A stretch of DNA of 5,718 bases from CAYZEE01 sp964477485 (GCA_964477485.1 CAYZEE010000055.1:1-5718), one strand, 5' to 3'; shown: positions 1-5,290, numbered from the stretch's first letter. A program made the numbers and translations. The notes: a model not told the origin generated them from the letters alone.

Positions 1-96
1 AGAGTTGAGAAATTGAAATCACAGCCAAAAGAAAAATTGGCGGAAAACGCCCTGACGTACAGCACGCTTATCCAGAATTTCGTTCTCCGGGGTTAG
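1..96 (+). CDS. 3' end of an unidentified protein gene (partial)
   Basis: Frame 1 is open from the first base to a TAG at 94-96, giving 31 residues that end in IQNFVLRG. The other two forward frames hit TGA within the first 15 bases. The segment is hydrophilic and lysine/glutamate-rich at first, then looks amphipathic and helical. I do not recognise a family from so short a piece. It lies 75 bases upstream of the cupredoxin gene, which has its own promoter, so the two need not be one operon. Confidence 0.5.
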   Translation, partial: RVEKLKSQPKEKLAENALTYSTLIQNFVLRG

Positions 97-134
97 ATTA
101 CAGTTGGTAAAATATCTGCATTTAAGCATCGAAT

Positions 135-164
135 TTGACAATGAATTGTAATCTATATTACAAT
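135..164 (+). promoter_or_regulatory. sigma-70-type promoter of the cupredoxin gene, probably giving a leaderless mRNA
   Basis: A perfect -35 hexamer TTGACA at 135-140 is followed after 18 bases by TACAAT at 159-164, which differs from TATAAT at one position. Transcription would start about seven bases later, at 170-172, essentially on the ATG at 172. There is no Shine-Dalgarno sequence before that ATG, which fits a leaderless or almost leaderless message. The -10 lies inside a dyad (144-165), suggesting repression by a DNA-binding protein. Confidence 0.6.
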
Positions 165-165
165 T
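144..165. promoter_or_regulatory. dyad overlapping the -10, candidate operator
   Basis: AATTGTAAT (144-152) and its exact reverse complement ATTACAATT (157-165) flank a 4-base centre, CTAT. The right arm covers the likely -10 box at 159-164, so a bound dimer would block RNA polymerase. The half-site resembles Fur-family half-sites (GTAAT/ATTAC), but those normally have a one-base centre, so I do not name the regulator. Control by copper or another metal would make sense for a copper-protein gene but is inference. Confidence 0.5.
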
Positions 166-171
166 TAACTG

Positions 172-591
172 ATGAAAGATACGGGTTACGGTAAGAGACC
201 TTTATGGCAATGGATTGCCATCTACTTAGTCATAGGGCTGGTCGTATATGGAGTAATTTATTATTTTGGTTTTGCAAAAAGAGGCGGATATCAGGCCCCA
301 AGTGCAAGTCAGAAAACAGGTGCAACCAGTTCGTCTGCAGCCCCGAAAAATTCCGTGCAGATAGCAAATTTCAGTTATTCCCCGGCAACGCTGACGGTAA
401 AGGTCGGGGATAGCGTGACTTGGACAAACATGGACAGCGCGGGCCACAGCGCCACAGCTGATGATAACAGTTTTGATACGGGCATACTGGACTACGGTAA
501 GTCGGGGACAGTCACTTTCCAAAAAGCAGGTACTTACACTTACCATTGCAGTATCCACCCGAACATGCACGGGACGATTATAGTCCAGTAG
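172..591 (+). CDS. membrane-anchored cupredoxin (type I blue copper protein, amicyanin/plastocyanin-like)
   Basis: This 139-residue protein is probably an electron-transfer copper protein on the outer face of the cytoplasmic membrane. Residues 1-9 are basic and polar. Residues 12-34 form one hydrophobic segment that probably stays as an N-terminal anchor, since no signal-peptidase or lipobox site is evident. Residues 40-60 are a Ser/Ala/Gln/Thr-rich linker. The cupredoxin domain runs from about 61 to 139. Its copper ligands are visible: His92 in GHSAT, and Cys126, His129 and Met132 in CSIHPNM, the C-x2-H-x2-M loop of amicyanins. The upstream strand motif VKVGDSVTWTN is typical of the family. 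The ATG at 172 is chosen because it sits just after a good promoter and keeps basic residues before the membrane segment. It lacks a Shine-Dalgarno sequence. A VOC-fold gene follows after 31 bases. Its redox partner is not visible here. Confidence 0.9.
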   Translation: MKDTGYGKRPLWQWIAIYLVIGLVVYGVIYYFGFAKRGGYQAPSASQKTGATSSSAAPKNSVQIANFSYSPATLTVKVGDSVTWTNMDSAGHSATADDNSFDTGILDYGKSGTVTFQKAGTYTYHCSIHPNMHGTIIVQ

Positions 592-609
592 AGATTACAA
601 TTTATTGTT

Positions 610-615
610 AAGGGG
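610..615 (+). promoter_or_regulatory. ribosome binding site that fixes the VOC gene start
   Basis: AAGGGG lies seven bases before the ATG at 623. This favours 623 over an in-frame TTG at 605, which would place the binding site inside the coding sequence. It is the clearest Shine-Dalgarno sequence in the window, which suggests this gene is translated from the upstream gene's message. Confidence 0.7.
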
Positions 616-622
616 TAAATAT

Positions 623-1042
623 ATGAAGATGGATCCGGTTGTCCATTTTGAAATGCCCGCGGAGGATAAAAAGCGCATGTCAGAATTTTATTCCAAAGTA
701 TTCGGCTGGAAGACGACCATGCTCGGTCCCGAAATGAGTGAATATGTCACGGTTGAAACAACCGAAACGGACAAAAAGACGATGAGGCCCAAGACCCCCG
801 GAGCCATAAACGGCGGTTTTTACCAGAAACCGGATGATCCCTTCGGCCAGTATCCTTCCATTGTTATCGCTGTTGATGATATCAAAAAGAGTATGGAAAA
901 AGTAAAGACGGCAGGCGGAAAAATCCACGGCAAGCCGGAAAAGATACCGGGAGTCGGGTGGTATGTGTCTATGATTGATACGGAAGGAAATCGTGTGAGT
1001 TTGCTCCAGTCTTTGGGTCAAATGCCGGATAATAAGACCTAA
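623..1042 (+). CDS. VOC (glyoxalase/bleomycin-resistance fold) family protein
   Basis: A 139-residue soluble protein with the two-beta-alpha-beta3-module layout of the vicinal oxygen chelate superfamily. Module one begins DPVVHFEMPA at residues 4-13 and continues with EFYSKVFGW (21-29), the usual opening of the small glyoxalase-like group often annotated as lactoylglutathione-lyase-like. Module two begins PSIVIAVDDIKKSMEKV (78-94) and ends with MIDTEGNRVSLLQ (117-129), matching the usual D-x-x-G-N-x-x-x-L ending. His8 is where the first metal ligand is expected. The final strand has Ser/Leu where many members have the last Glu ligand, so metal binding and catalysis are uncertain and the substrate is unknown. 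It starts 31 bases after the cupredoxin stop and is probably cotranscribed. Its stop lies 10 bases from that of the converging GNAT gene, with no obvious terminator between. Confidence 0.85.
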   Translation: MKMDPVVHFEMPAEDKKRMSEFYSKVFGWKTTMLGPEMSEYVTVETTETDKKTMRPKTPGAINGGFYQKPDDPFGQYPSIVIAVDDIKKSMEKVKTAGGKIHGKPEKIPGVGWYVSMIDTEGNRVSLLQSLGQMPDNKT

Positions 1043-1052
1043 AATTTGGAAA

Positions 1053-1478
1053 TTAGATAAATTTGCTGTATATCAGGTAATCCTGGTGGGCGTGGTGATC
1101 TCTCAACTCTCCAGTTATGAGAAATCCAAGTGATTTGTAGAATTTTGAAGTCCTATCCGACTTTGACGTCTGCAGAAAGATTTTATGAGTTTTGAAAGAC
1201 TTAGCTATCTCTTCCGCTTTTGACATAAGCGCTGTTCCTATACCTTTGCGCTTCTTATCATTTTTTACAACCAGACTTTCAATCCTCATTACTCCTGCTT
1301 GAATGGTAAACTCCAGTACTCCGGCTATCTCTTTATTCTCTGTAGCTTTTAGCAACCTTTTTTCTTTTCTCCAGTCTATTGCTTTGCCATAATCATTGGT
1401 ATCGGAAATTTCCCACTCATGTTTCTGGAAGGAGTATATTTCTTCGGTAGATCTTTGGAGTTTCTGGATTTTGAGCAT
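1053..1478 (-). CDS. GNAT family N-acetyltransferase
   Basis: A 141-residue protein, the usual length of a single-domain GNAT enzyme that moves an acetyl group from acetyl-CoA to an amine. The core shows RIESLVV (65-71, strand 4), then the acetyl-CoA pyrophosphate loop KRKGIGTAL (76-84), where the Q/R-x-x-G-x-G/A motif appears as K-R-K-G-I-G. Helix 3, AEEIAKS, follows (88-94). Motif B is FYKSLGF (113-119), and the C-terminus reads DYLIYSKFI. The substrate cannot be predicted. ATG 1478 is the only sensible start, since the next Met is residue 64. The start lies five bases after a tRNA-Ala on the same strand and has no Shine-Dalgarno sequence, because the preceding bases are tRNA. After 3' processing of the tRNA, the mRNA would begin only about five bases before the AUG. 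Confidence 0.85.
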   Translation of the reverse strand: MLKIQKLQRSTEEIYSFQKHEWEISDTNDYGKAIDWRKEKRLLKATENKEIAGVLEFTIQAGVMRIESLVVKNDKKRKGIGTALMSKAEEIAKSFKTHKIFLQTSKSDRTSKFYKSLGFLITGELRDHHAHQDYLIYSKFI

Positions 1479-1483
1479 TTTTG

Positions 1484-1554
1484 TGGACCCGAGGGGAATC
1501 GAACCCCTTTCTACTCCATGCCATGGAGTCGTTCTACCGGTATACTACGGGCCC
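1484..1554 (-). tRNA. tRNA-Ala (anticodon GGC)
   Basis: Read on the - strand, a 71-base cloverleaf folds. The acceptor stem is GGGCCCG with CGGGUCC. The D arm is GUAU-ACCGGUA-GAAC. The anticodon stem ACUCC/GGAGU is perfect, with loop AUGGCAU giving anticodon GGC. The variable loop has 4 bases, and the T arm is AGGGG-UUCGAUU-CCCCU. The acceptor carries G3-U70 and discriminator A73, the classic alanine identity elements, which agree with the GGC anticodon. The D stem is weak: A12 faces A23 and U13-G22 is a wobble. CCA is not encoded (the bases after A73 are CAA), so it must be added enzymatically. Confidence 0.95.
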
Positions 1555-1567
1555 GGAGTTTCACCAG

Positions 1568-1596
1568 ATTATAAATCAATTCAAATAAAGTTTCCA
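1568..1596 (-). promoter_or_regulatory. promoter of the tRNA-Ala/GNAT unit
   Basis: On the - strand TGGAAA (1596-1591) and a perfect TATAAT (1573-1568) are separated by 17 bases. Transcription would start near 1561, leaving a 5' leader of about six bases before the first tRNA base at 1554. No other promoter is evident between the tRNA and the GNAT start, so this one probably serves both. Confidence 0.65.
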
Positions 1597-1616
1597 GCTA
1601 GGAAATGCAAACACAC

Positions 1617-1687
1617 TGTCATCCCGAACTCGTTTCGGGATCCCATTATGAAGCTAAAAGAGATGCTGAAACAAGTTCAGTATGACA
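1617..1687. repeat. double-hairpin palindromic repeat element (71 bp)
   Basis: The element is bounded by TGTCAT (1617-1622) and ATGACA (1682-1687), which are inverted repeats. Inside are two hairpins. The left one has ATCCCGAA (1621-1628) pairing with TTCGGGAT (1634-1641) around CTCGT. The right one has CTGAA (1666-1670) pairing with TTCAG (1676-1680) around ACAAG, and extends through a G-T wobble and two A-T pairs. This layout, with a TGTCATCCCGAA start and a GCTGAA...TTCAG.ATGAC end, resembles short dispersed palindromic repeats seen in many bacterial genomes. It lies in the gap between the divergent tRNA and sigma-factor genes and encodes nothing. Its copy number cannot be judged from one window. 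Confidence 0.7.
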
Positions 1688-1741
1688 AAATAATATATTT
1701 TGACAGTAAACGTGAGCTGATTCGTTTTTTAGGTTTTCAAG

Positions 1742-1750
1742 TGGTATATT
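1742..1750 (+). promoter_or_regulatory. possible extended -10 promoter of the sigma-like gene
   Basis: TGGTATATT matches the extended -10 form TG-N-TATAAT with one hexamer mismatch. No convincing -35 lies 16-18 bases upstream. A start near 1757 would give a leader of about 33 AT-rich bases before the ATG at 1790, without a Shine-Dalgarno sequence. Confidence 0.35.
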
Positions 1751-1789
1751 ATAGGGTTAACTTATCAGCTAAGACATAAATATCATAAA

Positions 1790-4444
1790 ATGGGAAAAGA
1801 AATTGAATTAGCATCAAGATTGTTTCAATCTGTTGGTCCGTCTCAGACAGAAGGTGTAATTTCAGACGATTTAAGACAGGCATGTCTTACTCCAAGCCAA
1901 GCAGCATACATGATCGTCCGTTATGGGCTAATAGGTGAGGGAGTTTCAACCGCTGAGGCAATAAAAAGACTATATACAAGTGATATTGTATTGGGAAGAT
2001 CTGTTTCCACAATAAGAAGAAAAATTCATTATGGAATAAAAAGTGCCAAACTCAAAATAATGGCTGCTTTTACATCAGATGAGCCGGTTCTACCATTTTC
2101 TGAAAAGCACTTAAAGCAACTTTCAGTATTTCCGGAAACATATGAGGTGTATAGACGCTTGTCTGCGGATGAGCGTTATGCCGGAATGGACGCAAAGACT
2201 TTAATTAAGTCAATTCCTTTGGAGGAACAGATTGATACCACAGATGTCACGAAAAAAGGTTTGAGATTTACGCCTAGAGATTCCTTGATAGCTCGAGCTC
2301 ATTTCAGGTTAGTAGGCGAGGATAACGTAAAAGAGAAGGAAGCAGTCGCAAAATTATTTGCAGATGAGATACAAAGAACCGGACGGTCGGTTGAAAGCAT
2401 TAGGAGACTGAAGATGGCAGATTTTAGAAAAACGGTTGTTCCGAAAATGAGTCGATTGTTTAAACTTGTAGCTGAGGAAGGTCAGGAGGTAATTACTTTA
2501 CCTTTAAGAGAAGATCAGATAGAAAAAATCGGACAGATGTCTTCAAATGAAACAGCCGATTTTTTTAGGAGGCTAGGCGATAAATATCCGGGAAGAAAAT
2601 CTGATGAAATATTTAAAAAAAGATTCAATTACGTAGTAAAGTCCGGCGAACCGCCAAGAGGTAAAGGGGAGAGAAAGAAGAGACAAAGAGTTAAAAAAGA
2701 GAATATAAACAAGCCAGTTGAACCTCCAAAAATAACAGGAAGACAATATGCAGCAATCAGGGCGATATATTTACTAATGGATAAGGAGAAGCCGACAACA
2801 TTGGATTTAGCATCTGAATTGTATACAAAATTGTTTATAACGGACAAACCAGTTTCTAGAATCCGCACCTATTGGAGAGGTAAAGGTATAAGGACTGAAG
2901 TGAAAAAAAAGCTTCAAAAAATCATTGAATATATCGAAAGTTTTGAAACCGGTCCTGTAACTTTTCCATTATCTGAAACTCAGTTAAACCGGTTGGGGGC
3001 AAATGCCAAAGATGTTTTTATGAGGTTGGGTAAAAAATATAATGGTCAGACTTTGGAAAGTATTTTTACTGCAACAAGAGGCAGAATCAGGCCTGAATAT
3101 AGAGGCAGAGTAGGCCGTCCAAAAAAAGAAATGGCGCCTAAATACCGGAAGATTAAGCGGAATAGAAAAGAAACAGTTAAAGTTCCTTCTTACGATTCAA
3201 GCTACGTACAATACATGGAGGATTTGCAATCCATTCCTCCGCTTATGCCAGGGGAATATAAAAAATTGGTAAGCGGAATAAAGGAGAAGAATAAGAGAGC
3301 AAGAAAAAGACTTTTTCAGGCGACTTTGTCCCAAGTAACCGTTTGGGCAAGAAAGTTTTTTTTCTACGCATGGATGAGAAACCTTGATTCAATTGATGTA
3401 ATACAGGAGGGTAATTTGGGACTTTTGAAAGCAGTTGAAAAGTGGGACGGAAAAGGTAATTTTTATCCCTATGCCCTAAAATATGTGGAAGGAACCATAA
3501 AACAGGCCCTTTTTTACGCATCGATTCAGGTAGGAGGTGAGGATCCTGAGGCTAAAAAGATTTATAAGATGAAAAAAATATCAGACCAATTATTTAGAAA
3601 GCTGGAAAGAAATCCAACAGCTATAGAATTGGGAGAAGCTATGAGTCTTGGCACTGAAGAAATAAAAAGATTGGCTTCTATGAGTAAATATATACTGAGA
3701 ATTCCGCTCAGTTTAGACATGCCGGCTTACCGTGATGATGCTGTTGTATCTCTTGGTGAAACAATACCTGATTTATCAATCAGTCATGTCGGTGAATATT
3801 ATAAGACTCTTGATCTTATCAACGCCAGTGTCGTGGAAAGCATGATGCATTTTTTAGACGCTGAAGAATATGAAATACTGGCAAGTTCATTCGGATTTGA
3901 AGACCGAGAGAGTCTGGCGTTTGCTGATATCGCAAAAGCCAGAGGAGAGAGTGTAGGTCATATAAAGAAGATGTATGTCTCAGCCCTGTGGAAACTTGAG
4001 AGGAATGAAAGATTTCTGGATTTGCTCAGACGATACGTAAAATTGGAAAACCAGTTGGTTGATAAAAGCACAATCGGAGAGATCGGATGGAGCAAAATAT
4101 TACAAAGAGTTTTGGATACGGAAACAAATAGGGAGATTTTAGATGAATTCGGAAAAAGAAGTTTTTCTTTGGATTATCCATCCGTTGAAGCGTCGAGTCA
4201 GTCAGGAGGAGCCGTGATTTACAGTAATTTTGAGGAAATGAGACAATCTGTACGTTTGGCTTGGACAAATCCAAAACTTCTGAGAAAACTAACCGCTGTT
4301 CAAAAGCAAGCGATGACACTCTTTTTTGATCTTGAGGAGAACGGCACAGATTATTCCATTGAGGATGTAGGTGAAATGCTGGGTATTACTCCTTTTGACA
4401 CTTTATATTTGGTAAAAAGCTCATATAAATTGCTTCTTGGCTGA
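1790..4444 (+). CDS. giant divergent sigma-70 family factor with three N-terminal repeats and an extra C-terminal HTH
   Basis: 884 residues, against roughly 300-600 for usual housekeeping sigma factors. The sigma core lies in the second half. A region 1.2-like helix, YVQYMEDLQSIPPLMPGEY, spans 472-490. Region 2 covers about 503-580 and includes the core-polymerase-binding motif IDVIQEGNLGLLKAVEKWD (535-553). Region 3, with NPTAIELGEAMSLGTEEIKRL and PLSLDMP, covers about 586-662. Region 4 covers 683-752, with its helix-turn-helix at DIAKARGESVGHIKKMYVSA (713-732). It should therefore bind RNA polymerase core and direct promoter choice. Region 2.3/2.4 is strongly altered: where housekeeping sigmas read YATWWIRQAI this has YALKYVEGTI, so promoter melting and -10 recognition should differ. 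N-terminal to the core are three diverged modules (about 33-141, 160-280 and 316-431) and two basic linkers (286-304 and 437-463). After region 4 come about 130 residues ending in a region-4-like segment (834-882). ATG 1790 is the first start I see in frame; it has no Shine-Dalgarno sequence. Whether it is the primary or an alternative sigma is not decidable here. Confidence 0.85.
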   Translation: MGKEIELASRLFQSVGPSQTEGVISDDLRQACLTPSQAAYMIVRYGLIGEGVSTAEAIKRLYTSDIVLGRSVSTIRRKIHYGIKSAKLKIMAAFTSDEPVLPFSEKHLKQLSVFPETYEVYRRLSADERYAGMDAKTLIKSIPLEEQIDTTDVTKKGLRFTPRDSLIARAHFRLVGEDNVKEKEAVAKLFADEIQRTGRSVESIRRLKMADFRKTVVPKMSRLFKLVAEEGQEVITLPLREDQIEKIGQMSSNETADFFRRLGDKYPGRKSDEIFKKRFNYVVKSGEPPRGKGERKKRQRVKKENINKPVEPPKITGRQYAAIRAIYLLMDKEKPTTLDLASELYTKLFITDKPVSRIRTYWRGKGIRTEVKKKLQKIIEYIESFETGPVTFPLSETQLNRLGANAKDVFMRLGKKYNGQTLESIFTATRGRIRPEYRGRVGRPKKEMAPKYRKIKRNRKETVKVPSYDSSYVQYMEDLQSIPPLMPGEYKKLVSGIKEKNKRARKRLFQATLSQVTVWARKFFFYAWMRNLDSIDVIQEGNLGLLKAVEKWDGKGNFYPYALKYVEGTIKQALFYASIQVGGEDPEAKKIYKMKKISDQLFRKLERNPTAIELGEAMSLGTEEIKRLASMSKYILRIPLSLDMPAYRDDAVVSLGETIPDLSISHVGEYYKTLDLINASVVESMMHFLDAEEYEILASSFGFEDRESLAFADIAKARGESVGHIKKMYVSALWKLERNERFLDLLRRYVKLENQLVDKSTIGEIGWSKILQRVLDTETNREILDEFGKRSFSLDYPSVEASSQSGGAVIYSNFEEMRQSVRLAWTNPKLLRKLTAVQKQAMTLFFDLEENGTDYSIEDVGEMLGITPFDTLYLVKSSYKLLLG
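1886..3082 (+). other. region encoding three tandem diverged protein modules of the sigma-like factor
   Basis: The copies span residues 33-141, 160-280 and 316-431. Each opens with a (L/F/I)-T-(P/G) helix (LTPSQAAYMIVRYGL, FTPRDSLIARAHFRL, ITGRQYAAIRAIYLL). Next is a helical stretch ending in a recognition-helix-like motif (RSVSTIRRKIHYGIKSAKLK, RSVESIRRLKMADFRKTV, KPVSRIRTYWRGKGIRTEV). A second half follows with P-(L/F)-x-E-x-x-(L/I) and (Y/F)-x-R-L-x-x-x-Y (LPFSEKHLKQL, LPLREDQIEKI, FPLSETQLNRL). The first half of copy 1 resembles sigma region 4 (LTPxExxVLxxRYGL, then an HTH ending VSxxxIRRxxxxAxxKL). The copies are diverged at the DNA level. The alignment was made by eye. Confidence 0.6.
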
Positions 4445-4521
4445 TAAATGTGAAAGTGCCGTCTATAGCAGATCCATTATGAATATCTGATAACTGATAG
4501 AACTAAGCATTCTAGTTGTTA

Positions 4522-4530
4522 TGTTATACT
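4522..4530 (+). promoter_or_regulatory. extended -10 promoter of the NrtR-like regulator gene
   Basis: TGTTATACT fits TG-N-TATAAT with one hexamer mismatch, and no good -35 is present. Transcription would start near 4537, about six bases before the ATG at 4543. An AGGA at 4536-4539 is only three bases from the ATG and at the very 5' end of such a message, so it may not act as a normal ribosome binding site. No clear terminator separates the sigma-like gene's stop at 4444 from this promoter. Confidence 0.45.
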
Positions 4531-4542
4531 TGACCAGGAAAT

Positions 4543-5151
4543 ATGGTGCCGCAACTTTCTATAAAATTGGTCATTTTCACCGTTCTTGAAGACAGATTGA
4601 AAGTCTTCTTGCGGGAAAGGAAACTTCCATCCGGAGAGATTTTGAGGGATAAGATTTTGGACAAGTCAGCAGAAAAGATTCTTCCGGTCAACCTGAAGAC
4701 TGGCGTTTCAGACTATTATATAGAGCAACTTTATACAGTATCTTCTACAGGAAAAGGGAAGTCCGGGATTGCGGTAGTTTATTACGTTCTATTACCTGGT
4801 TATTCTATCAGTCATAAAGACGAAGCTCCCTTTGCAGACTGTGAGAAAATAGGAAAAAATATATCGGAATATAGCATAATCACATACGCAAAACAGCGGT
4901 TGCAATGGAAAGTGGAATATACAAATGTGGTTTACAGTCTTCTTGCCGATGAGTTTACACTCAGCCAGCTGCAGAAAGCATATGAGGCGGTCTTGGGAAA
5001 GGAGCTGGATAAGAGGAATTTCAGGAAAAAAATACTGTCGCTGGGACTACTCAAAAGCACCGGAAAGAAAAAAAAGGGAGAAGTTGCCCGGCCTGCATTG
5101 TTTTACCGGTTTAAGAGTAGGAAACCAGAGTTTGTGAAAGTGTTTTCCTGA
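4543..5151 (+). CDS. nrtR: NrtR-like Nudix-related transcriptional regulator
   Basis: A 202-residue cytosolic DNA-binding protein with the two-domain layout of NrtR, the regulator of NAD biosynthesis and salvage that senses ADP-ribose-type NAD metabolites. The Nudix-fold domain covers about 5-130, with LVIFTVLEDRLKVFLRER at 9-26 and the family signature YYIEQLYTVS at 58-67. The winged helix covers 138-191: FTLSQLQKAYEAVLG, then DKRNFRKKILSLGLL (156-170) and RPALFYRF (183-190), the most diagnostic part. The Nudix box is broken: after LPSGEILRDK the catalytic R-E-x-x-E-E region reads EKILPVNLKTG, so hydrolysis is unlikely and the domain should act as a ligand sensor. ATG 4543 puts the first beta strand at the usual distance from the N-terminus. 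A nicotinate phosphoribosyltransferase gene follows 242 bases downstream behind a perfect palindrome, the expected target. Confidence 0.88.
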   Translation: MVPQLSIKLVIFTVLEDRLKVFLRERKLPSGEILRDKILDKSAEKILPVNLKTGVSDYYIEQLYTVSSTGKGKSGIAVVYYVLLPGYSISHKDEAPFADCEKIGKNISEYSIITYAKQRLQWKVEYTNVVYSLLADEFTLSQLQKAYEAVLGKELDKRNFRKKILSLGLLKSTGKKKKGEVARPALFYRFKSRKPEFVKVFS

Positions 5152-5204
5152 CCTGTATTTCTTAAACATTCGAAAACTTGCAAAGTGACATCTGATCTTT
5201 ATCA

Positions 5205-5290
5205 CGAGTCCTGTCGCGAGTTTTCCCTCCCGGCAGCGCTCGTTACCTGCGCGCTGTCGGGTTCCCTTGCACTCGCACCACCCGTTACCT
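5205..5290. repeat. GC-rich hairpin element
   Basis: CCCGGCAGCGC (5229-5239) pairs with GCGCTGTCGGG (5251-5261) over 11 positions with a single G-T wobble, around an 11-base loop. Outside it, GCGAGT (5216-5221) can pair with ACTCGC (5271-5276), enclosing the first hairpin. CGAGT also occurs twice at the left (5205-5209 and 5217-5221). CGTTACCT occurs twice, at 5241-5248 in the loop and at 5283-5290. The composition is clearly richer in G and C than the flanks. Neither strand has a T-run straight after the stem, so it is not a standard intrinsic terminator. It could be a dispersed repeat or part of a structured RNA; I cannot name it. Confidence 0.55.

Noticed and set aside
226..570. Antisense open frame inside the cupredoxin gene, and similar frames at 680-1021, 2629-2868, 3243-3521 and 4026-4319
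   Set aside because: All lie opposite well-supported genes and show no recognisable motifs.
605..622. TTG at 605 as start of the VOC protein
   Set aside because: It would place the only good Shine-Dalgarno sequence (610-615) within the coding region and add six residues (MLRGKY) not typical of the family. ATG 623 has ideal spacing.
1053..1478. GNAT protein as a tRNA-acetylating toxin because it adjoins a tRNA gene
   Set aside because: No antitoxin gene with a ribbon-helix-helix or other DNA-binding domain is next to it, and nothing in the sequence specifically points to the toxin subgroup. Adjacency to a tRNA alone is not evidence.
1700..1705. Perfect TTGACA before the sigma-like gene
   Set aside because: No -10-like hexamer lies 15-19 bases downstream (sequence around 1721-1730 is TTCGTTTTTT). 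The extended -10 at 1742 is too far away to pair with it.
1396..1779. Open frame of 127 codons on the + strand
   Set aside because: It runs antisense through the GNAT start, the tRNA-Ala and the palindromic repeat, and its translation resembles no family.
1790..4444. Sigma-like frame as an artefact of two fused genes
   Set aside because: The frame has no interruption, the repeats share motifs that lead directly into the sigma core through a basic linker, and I found no clear ribosome binding site and start before the sigma core.
4513..4530. Possible degenerate copy of the NrtR palindrome before the regulator gene (TAGT...ACT)
   Set aside because: Only three symmetric positions match, which is within chance for AT-rich DNA.
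5229..5261. GC hairpin as intrinsic terminator of the regulator gene
   Set aside because: Neither strand has a T-run right after the stem (GGGTTCCCTTGC on +, GGGAGGGAAAAC on -).
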